Origin: Pseudomonadota bacterium
Lineage (GTDB): Bacteria; Pseudomonadota; Gammaproteobacteria; Burkholderiales; SG8-39
DNA: 32,942 nucleotides
Assembly: GCA_021813275.1 (NCBI GenBank)
Contig: JAKALD010000007.1
Coordinates: 1-32,942, forward strand
Reading direction: 5' to 3'
Position numbers and translations under genes: made by a program
Shown here: piece after piece, positions 27,724 through 32,942 of the stretch
Layout of the letters: the number at the start of each line of letters is the position of its first letter
Position numbering within the stretch: the stretch's first letter is position 1
Notes under the pieces: model-generated
What the model was told of the DNA's origin: nothing
Databases searched by the model: none
The model's input: only the letters and a program-made list of their open reading frames with translations

Positions 27724-28439
27724 CAGGCGAGCCGCTCGACCGTCGCAGCGAGTACGTAGCCACCGTTGCGCACCGTCTTGATGATGCGCGGCTCGCGCGC
27801 GTCGTCCCGCAGGCGCTGGCGCAGGCGGCTCACCTGGACGTCGATGCTGCGGTCGAACGGGGTGGCCTCGCGACCGAGCGTGAGGTCCATCAGCTGGTTG
27901 CGGTCGAGCACCCGGTTCGGGTGCTCGAGGAATACCGACAGGAGCCGATACTCGGTCCCGCTCAGGGACACGATCACCCCGTCGGGAGCGACCAGATGCC
28001 GCGCAGCCACGTCCAGCACCCATCCGGCGAAGCGCAGGCGCTGCGGTCCGTTGCGCTCCCGCGGCAGCGCGCGTGCGCGGCGCAGGATGCCCTTCATCCG
28101 CGCCAGCAGCTCGCGCGGATTGAACGGCTTGGCCAGGTAATCGTCGGCGCCCATCTCGATGCCGATGATGCGGTCGAGCTCCTCGCCGCGCGCCGTGAGC
28201 ATGATCACCGGCGTATCCGAGCGCGCGCGCAGGTCGCGGCACAAAGCGAGGCCGTCCTCACCCGGCAGCATCACGTCGAGCACTATGATGTCGGGCCGGC
28301 TCGCCTCGAGCGCCTGGCGCATTTCGCGCCCGTCGCGCGCGAGCGACACGCGGTAGCCGTTCTGGCCCAGGTACTCGGCCAGCAGGCTGCGGATCTCGGC
28401 GTCGTCATCGACGACCAGCACGTGGTCCTGGCGCTCCAT
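27723..28439 (-). CDS. OmpR-family response regulator
   Basis: MERQDHVLVVDDDAEIRSLLAEYL, 'IIVLDVMLPGEDGL', 'MGADDYLAKPFNPRELLAR', winged helix 'RSIDVQVSRLRQRLRDDAREPRIIKTVRNGGYVL'; TGA overlaps the kinase ATG. Confidence 0.95.
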   Translation of the reverse strand: MERQDHVLVVDDDAEIRSLLAEYLGQNGYRVSLARDGREMRQALEASRPDIIVLDVMLPGEDGLALCRDLRARSDTPVIMLTARGEELDRIIGIEMGADDYLAKPFNPRELLARMKGILRRARALPRERNGPQRLRFAGWVLDVAARHLVAPDGVIVSLSGTEYRLLSVFLEHPNRVLDRNQLMDLTLGREATPFDRSIDVQVSRLRQRLRDDAREPRIIKTVRNGGYVLAATVERLA

Positions 28440-28445
28440 CGCGCG

Positions 28446-28528
28446 TGTATATAGCACCCGGCCGGGGAGCGCGCCACGCGGCCGTGTAACGCCATGTTGC
28501 AGGCGGGCGCGGCGATACACGGCGTTAC
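28446..28528. promoter_or_regulatory. Response-regulator promoter region with repeated GTAACGCC/GGCGTTAC boxes
   Basis: GTAACGCC at 28486-28493 and inverted GGCGTTAC at 28521-28528; minus-strand TATATA just upstream of the ATG at 28439. Confidence 0.4.
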
Positions 28529-28662
28529 GCCAGCGGCCGTCGGCGAAATGCAAGGCGCGCAAACGGAAATGTTGCGCTTACAGCCGGAGCGTCCAATCGA
28601 CCCCCAGACGCAGCCTGTCGGCCGCGTCGAGCCGAACGCCAAATTCTCCAAGGAGTGCAACG

Positions 28663-28926
28663 ATGAATCTTCGATTGATCACGGCCGCGCTGATCGCGGT
28701 CGGGCTCGCCGCTTGCGGTGCGGAAAACGAGCCGGAAAGCAAGGCGCCCGAAGCCCCCGCCAGCGCCGCCCCGGCGCAGCCGGCCCAGCCGCCGGCGCAG
28801 GCCGAGGTACCGCCCGCCGCGCAGCTGGCGCCGGCTCAGCCCGCCGCGCAGGAAGAAAAGAAGGACATCGAGGAAGCGAAGGACGCCTCTGAGCAGAAAA
28901 CCGGCGACGAGAAGAAGTCCGACTGA
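28663..28926 (+). CDS. Small Ala/Pro/Glu/Lys-rich lipoprotein
   Basis: MNLRLITAALIAVGLAACGAENEPESKAPEAPASAAPAQPAQPPAQ...; lipobox LAAC; AAGGAG RBS. Confidence 0.75.
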   Translation: MNLRLITAALIAVGLAACGAENEPESKAPEAPASAAPAQPAQPPAQAEVPPAAQLAPAQPAAQEEKKDIEEAKDASEQKTGDEKKSD

Positions 28927-28985
28927 GCGGACGGTCTCGCTGCCGCCATCCCCGTAGTTGAACCACAGACCTGAAAGGAGACTCC

Positions 28986-29159
28986 ATGAAAGCGATATTT
29001 AGCGTCCTGTTTGCTGGTCTATTCCTCGTCGCGACCGCCTCGGCGTTCGCAGCCGAGCCGGTGAAGACCGACCGGGGTCAGATCGTGGCCGACCAGGACT
29101 CGAGCGGCAGCCAGGATTCGGCCAGCCAGGGCAGCGACCGGCAGAAATCCAACGACTGA
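28986..29159 (+). CDS. Small secreted peptide (57 aa), missed by the ORF track
   Basis: MKAIFSVLFAGLFLVATASAFAAEPVKTDRGQIVADQDSSGSQDSASQGSDRQKSND; GAAAGGAG RBS; followed by a terminator. Confidence 0.7.
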   Translation: MKAIFSVLFAGLFLVATASAFAAEPVKTDRGQIVADQDSSGSQDSASQGSDRQKSND

Positions 29160-29182
29160 TCGCAGCGCGGCTCGAGAAGCAG

Positions 29183-29207
29183 AACGGGGGCATCTGCCCC
29201 CGTTTGC
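29183..29207 (+). terminator. Rho-independent-type hairpin after the small secreted peptide gene
   Basis: AACGGGGGCA-TC-TGCCCCCGTT followed by TGCTGT. Confidence 0.7.
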
Positions 29208-29270
29208 TGTCGTGGACCGGCGGCGCCTCGGCTATGATGCGTGCGACGTCAGGTCAGCGAGGACGATGCG

Positions 29271-29894
29271 GTGAGCGACGCACTGACATACCTGGTGAAG
29301 GCGCGGCCCGAGGCGATGGGCCATTATTTCCGCTTCCTCAAGCAGGCGGGCAGCAAGCTCGATCCCAAGACGCGCTCGCTCATCTCGGTGATCACCAAGG
29401 TGCACGCGCAGACCGAGCGCGGGCTCAAGCAGTACGTCAAGCGCGCGCTCGCCGACGGCGCGAGCCGCGACGAGATCCTCGATGCGATGCTGATGGCGTT
29501 CCCGGCGCTCGGCCTGTCGAAAATCGTCTGGGCGGTGGATGTGCTGCTCGCCTCGGGCCTGCCGGAGTTCCGCCTTGAGGAGCCGGCGGCCGCGCGATGG
29601 CATCGGGTGGGCGCGCTCGAAGCGTTCCCCGAAGGCGCAGCCGCGCGCGTCGCGTGCGACGGCAGGACGGTCTTCGTGCACCGTTCGAACGGTGGCGTTT
29701 CCGTCTACGACAGCCGCTGCCCGCACGAGGGCACGGACATCCCGCTCCAGGCGATCGAGGGGGGCGAGCTGCACTGCCCCAAGCACGACTGGCGCTTCGA
29801 TCTCGCGAGCGGGCGCTGCGTCGCGAAGGGCGACCGGCCGCTCAAGCGCTACCCGAGTCGCGCCGAAGCCGGCGTGCTGTACGCCGAATGGTGA
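29271..29894 (+). CDS. Carboxymuconolactone decarboxylase-like domain fused to a Rieske [2Fe-2S] domain
   Basis: N-terminal CMD-like 'DPKTRSLISVITKVHAQTERGLKQYVKRALADGASRDEILDAMLMAFPALG'; C-terminal Rieske 'SRCPHEGTDIPLQAIEGGELHCPKHDWRFDLASGRC' (CxH...CxxH). GTG start at 29271 or 29241. Confidence 0.85.
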   Translation: MSDALTYLVKARPEAMGHYFRFLKQAGSKLDPKTRSLISVITKVHAQTERGLKQYVKRALADGASRDEILDAMLMAFPALGLSKIVWAVDVLLASGLPEFRLEEPAAARWHRVGALEAFPEGAAARVACDGRTVFVHRSNGGVSVYDSRCPHEGTDIPLQAIEGGELHCPKHDWRFDLASGRCVAKGDRPLKRYPSRAEAGVLYAEW

Positions 29895-29898
29895 CCTT

Positions 29899-30774
29899 TC
29901 AGACTTCGGCGATCCGATCGTAGGAGCGCACGCGGTACAGCAGCCGGTGCTGCTCGGGCGCATCGCGGAAGGCGCTGCGCGCGTGCAGCACGTTGTTGCA
30001 CACGATCCCCATCCCCGGCGCGAGCCGCAGCCGCAAGATCCAGGGCGACGCATCCTGCAGCACGTGCTCGAGCGCCGCGCGCGCGGTGCTCGTCGCGCGA
30101 TCGTCCTTCCAGGCAATGTTCACGCCGCGCGCGGTGTAGCGCATGTGGAGCTTCCCGTCCCCGGGATCGACGCTGAACACCGGGCCGGTCCCGGCTGCGC
30201 GCGCCACGGCCTCGCCTTCCAGCCGCGGCGGGATGATAAGCGCGTCGGGCGCGGAGAGCGCGCGGATCAAATCGGGGTCCTCGTCGCGCAGCAGGATATA
30301 GGCGACCTCATGGTCGAGCAGCGCGCTCTCGCCGCCCTCGAGCGCGTCCCGCACGCAATGCAGCGTCATCGCGCGAATGCGCCGGACGGCGGGATTGTAG
30401 TAGCCGTCGGTGTGCCAGCCGATCGCACGGTCGGTGTAGGGAATGAACTCGCCGCGCCGGCCGCCTCCGGGCGTGATCGCGGAGACCCCGTCGTCCTCGG
30501 CGAAATGGTGGCGATCGAGCCGCGCGAGACCGAGCTGTGCGGCCAGCATCCGCGCCGCGTCCTGGCGCGCCGCGGCGCGCGGCGGGCAGGCGTACACGGC
30601 GAAGTTGCTTTGCGAGCAGCGCGTAAGGAGTGCCGCGCGCTCGGGCGCGCTCAGGGCGTGCGGATCCGCGATTTCGACGAGCTGCGCCTCGAGCTGCGCC
30701 CGGTTGCGCTCGAGCTTTTGCGCGCGCCAGGCGCGGTAGGCGCGCGCGTCCTCGAGGTCGAACGGGCCCGGCAC
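29899..30774 (-). CDS. TauD/TfdA-family Fe(II)/2-oxoglutarate dioxygenase
   Basis: 'IGWHTDGYYNPAVRRIRAMTLHCVRDALEGGESALLDHEV' (HxD), 'MGIVCNNVLHARSAFRDAPEQHRLLYRVRSYD' (distal His and Arg). Confidence 0.85.
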   Translation of the reverse strand: MPGPFDLEDARAYRAWRAQKLERNRAQLEAQLVEIADPHALSAPERAALLTRCSQSNFAVYACPPRAAARQDAARMLAAQLGLARLDRHHFAEDDGVSAITPGGGRRGEFIPYTDRAIGWHTDGYYNPAVRRIRAMTLHCVRDALEGGESALLDHEVAYILLRDEDPDLIRALSAPDALIIPPRLEGEAVARAAGTGPVFSVDPGDGKLHMRYTARGVNIAWKDDRATSTARAALEHVLQDASPWILRLRLAPGMGIVCNNVLHARSAFRDAPEQHRLLYRVRSYDRIAEV

Positions 30775-30778
30775 CGCG

Positions 30779-31348
30779 TCAGCGCGCCGCGGCGCGCGGC
30801 CGGAGCAGGCCGTCGAGGGCCTTGTTCAGGGCGCCGAGCAGCTCCGGCATCTCGACGTCCATGACCTGGTCCATGATCCAGTGCTGGTCGTCGCGCTCCA
30901 TGACTTCGCGGACCTCGGCCGCGAGGTAGCGCAGCGCCGGGAAGCTCGCGCCGGACTCGGGCAGCTCGAACTCGGCGTAATCCTCCGCGCGCCGGTTGAG
31001 CAGCGCGATGAACTCGCCGCGAATGTCGCCCTCGCCGGGATCGCCGAGCGCGCGCACGTTCTCCGCCATGATCTCGCCGAGGCGCGCGCCGATCGCCTGC
31101 ACGAGCGCCGCGCGCTCGCTCTCAGGCCAGCGTGCGTACGCCCTGCGATCGCACAGGTGCAGGCCGAAGGCGAGCACCTCGGCCAGGATGCGAAAGCCGC
31201 GCGCCGGGGTGACGATGTCGTAGCCCGCGCGCGAGAGGTCGTCGACGAGCTTGTCGGAGAGCCGCCACAGCGTCGCCGCGAGCACGCTCGCGGCCTCTTC
31301 GGGCGCGCGCGCATCCTGCTTGCGGAACCAGACGGTCTTGACGCGCAC
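30779..31348 (-). CDS. Hypothetical helical protein (189 aa) in the TusA/TauD operon
   Basis: Complete ORF MRVKTVWFRKQDARAPEEAASVLAATLWRLSDKLVDDLSRAG...; tight spacing with both neighbours; no family recognised. Confidence 0.75.
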   Translation of the reverse strand: MRVKTVWFRKQDARAPEEAASVLAATLWRLSDKLVDDLSRAGYDIVTPARGFRILAEVLAFGLHLCDRRAYARWPESERAALVQAIGARLGEIMAENVRALGDPGEGDIRGEFIALLNRRAEDYAEFELPESGASFPALRYLAAEVREVMERDDQHWIMDQVMDVEMPELLGALNKALDGLLRPRAAAR

Positions 31349-31351
31349 CTT

Positions 31352-31840
31352 CTACCCCCTGCGCAGGTGGAACTCCCACTCGCCCGCGCCGATCTCGCGC
31401 GCCTCGGCGAGCACGACGCCGGTCGCCGCGGTCCAGGTGCGCACCTCGTCGCGCGCCGCGGGACAGTTGGTGAGCAGGCGCAGGACTTCGCGCGGCTTCA
31501 TGCCCTCGAGCACGCGGCGCGCCTCGAGGATCGGGCCCGGGCACACCGCGCCGCGCATGTCGAGGGTCACCTGGGCGCGCAAGGCCGGCCCCTTGCCCTT
31601 GCGGATGTAGAAGACGTTGCGGTTCGCGGCCTGATGCTCGACCTGGACGATTTCGTTGCCGGTGTGGCGCGCCCAGATGAACAGGTCGTCGCGCGTTCCC
31701 GGACAGTCCGAGACAAGGGCGAGGATCTGTCCCGGCTTGAGGTCGTCGACGACCTGCTTGGCGCCGAGCAGCGGCTCGGGGCAGATGAGGCCGGTGAGAT
31801 CGAGCCTCGCATCTGCGGCGGGCGTCGCTTTCTGGCTCAT
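31352..31840 (-). CDS. Tandem TusA-TusA sulfur-carrier fusion protein
   Basis: Two CPxP TusA domains: 'DLTGLICPEPLLGAKQVVDDLKPGQILALVSDCPGTRDDLFIWARHTGNEIV' and 'DMRGAVCPGPILEARRVLEGMKPREVLRLLTNCPAARDEVRTWTAATG'. Confidence 0.92.
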   Translation of the reverse strand: MSQKATPAADARLDLTGLICPEPLLGAKQVVDDLKPGQILALVSDCPGTRDDLFIWARHTGNEIVQVEHQAANRNVFYIRKGKGPALRAQVTLDMRGAVCPGPILEARRVLEGMKPREVLRLLTNCPAARDEVRTWTAATGVVLAEAREIGAGEWEFHLRRG

Positions 31841-32079
31841 GGCGCTTCTCCTTCGCCCGGCGAGCGCTCGCAACCGGACGCGGTTGACCAGGCGAGCATC
31901 GCCTCGCCCCAGGCGCGCGCGCTCTGCACATCGATGTCGAACACGGTGAAGCGCTTGCCCTCGCGGATGCGCACGCGCAGCAGCCGCATGCCGCCCGCAC
32001 CGAAGTCGATCTCGTGCAGCTCGATGCTCTGGCCGCCCAGCGGAACGGTGAGCTTCGCGAGGGGGTTGAGGGGGGTCAT
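31837..32079 (-). CDS. Small hypothetical protein (80 aa), first gene of the operon divergent from dsrA
   Basis: MTPLNPLAKLTVPLGGQSIELHEIDFGAGGMRLLRVRIREGKRFTVFDIDVQSARAWGEAMLAW...; ATGA overlap with the TusA2 gene; CAGGAGCG RBS. Confidence 0.75.
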   Translation of the reverse strand: MTPLNPLAKLTVPLGGQSIELHEIDFGAGGMRLLRVRIREGKRFTVFDIDVQSARAWGEAMLAWSTASGCERSPGEGEAP

Positions 32080-32116
32080 TGGCAACGCTCCTGCGGGCCA
32101 GCTTGCCAATGTGGCA
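32078..32116 (-). promoter_or_regulatory. Inverted repeat sequestering the start codon, with a second overlapping palindrome
   Basis: ATTGGCAA-N17-TTGCCAAT (8-bp perfect arms, 32078-32110) with AGGAG in the loop; overlapping TGCCA-ATG-TGGCA at 32104-32116. Confidence 0.6.
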
Positions 32117-32336
32117 CCGATCGGCCGGCCAGGACACTTCCCCGGTAGGCGGATCGCGACCTACCCGTTCGGCTAGGTATGCCACTCCCCGCCTGGGCGG
32201 GCCGCGGCTCCCGCACTGGCTGATGTGCGCGCCGAGGTCGAGCGCATACGATCACGCGGATCTGTCGGTGTTTTGACGGGGCGCGGGCCGCAAGAAAGCC
32301 CGCCACCGGGCGCGGATCTCCGAAGGAGGGTCGAGC

Positions 32337-32942
32337 ATGAGCAAGAAACAGCACGAGACGCCGCTTCTCGACGAGCTCGAGAAGGGCCCCTGGCCGAGCT
32401 TCGTGACCGGCCTCAAGCGCCTCGCGCAGGACAACGACATGGCGGCCGACCTGCTCGGCCAGCTCGAGACCTCGTACCGCACGAAGAAGGGCTACTGGAA
32501 GGGCGGCACGGTGGGCGTATTCGGCTACGGCGCGGGGGTAATCCCGCGCTTCACCGAGCTGAAGGACGCCGAGGGCAAGCCCGTCTATCCCGCCGCCGCC
32601 GAGTTCCACACGCTGCGCGTGCAGCCCCCGGCGGGCATGCACTACTCGACTGCGCTGCTGCGCAAGCTGTGCGACATCTGGGTGAAGCACGGCTCGGGCC
32701 TGATCGCCTTCCACGGCCAGAGCGGCGACATCATGTTCCAGGGCGCCACCACCGAGAACGTGCAGGCGGCCTTCGACGAGCTGAACGAGGCCGGCTTCGA
32801 CCTCGGCGGCGCGGGCGCGGCGATGCGCACCTCGATGAGCTGCGTCGGCGCGGCGCGCTGCGAGATGAGCTGCTACGACGAGCAGCGCGCGCTCAGGACG
32901 GTGATCAACTCCAACCTCGACGACATGCACCGGCCGTCGCTG
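32337..32942 (+). CDS. dsrA: DsrA, (reverse) dissimilatory sulfite reductase alpha subunit, truncated by window end
   Basis: ATG 32337 after GAAGGAGGG; MSKKQHETPLLDELEKGPWPSFVTGLKRLA..., 'TVGVFGYGAGVIPRF', 'FHTLRVQPPAGMHYSTALLRKLCDIWVKHGSGLIAFHGQSGDIMFQG', 'MRTSMSCVGAARCEMSCYD'. Not in the ORF track because it runs off the edge. Confidence 0.96.
   Translation, partial: MSKKQHETPLLDELEKGPWPSFVTGLKRLAQDNDMAADLLGQLETSYRTKKGYWKGGTVGVFGYGAGVIPRFTELKDAEGKPVYPAAAEFHTLRVQPPAGMHYSTALLRKLCDIWVKHGSGLIAFHGQSGDIMFQGATTENVQAAFDELNEAGFDLGGAGAAMRTSMSCVGAARCEMSCYDEQRALRTVINSNLDDMHRPSL

Noticed and set aside
28484-28500. TGTAACGCCATGTT as an RstA box
   Set aside because: Resembles the remembered RstA consensus but mismatches two defined positions, and orthology of the regulator to RstA is unproven.
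1-32942. CRISPR arrays, tRNA/rRNA genes, integrases, transposases or prophage genes
   Set aside because: No regularly spaced repeats, tRNA-like T-arms, rRNA sequence or recognisable mobile-element proteins were seen by eye; a tRNAscan/ISfinder run would be needed to exclude small ones.

Overview
High-GC proteobacterial chromosomal segment, most likely from a betaproteobacterial-type sulfur oxidizer (taxon inferred, not computed). From left to right it holds the following. (1) A protein-glycosylation-like island: two TPR + GT9-like proteins, an isolated type IV pilin with a textbook sigma-54 promoter, and two TPR + OGT/GT41-like (SPINDLY/HMW1C-type) proteins. (2) A minus-strand thiosulfate-oxidation operon in the order soxY-Z-X-A-K-B; no soxCD is visible. 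(3) moaC, a BepA-like M48 peptidase, a ChrB-like protein, and sat (ATP sulfurylase) with a terminator. (4) A methanethiol oxidase/SBP56-family gene paired with a polytopic membrane protein. (5) A TPR-glycosyltransferase. (6) A frame-disrupted YkgJ-like gene translationally coupled to a CbbQ/NorQ-type AAA ATPase, a CbbO/NorD-type VWA protein and two tiny ORFs. (7) An OmpR/EnvZ-type two-component system divergent from two small exported proteins. (8) A CMD-Rieske fusion. (9) A minus-strand operon (80-aa protein, tandem TusA-TusA fusion, unknown 189-aa protein, TauD-like dioxygenase) divergent from dsrA, which runs off the right edge. The best candidates for under-described biology are the dsrA-linked TusA2/unknown/TauD operon with its start-codon hairpin, the rDSR-linked AAA+VWA module with micro-ORFs, the CMD-Rieske fusion, and the pilin/OGT island. 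All functional assignments come from reading motifs by eye; no searches were run.
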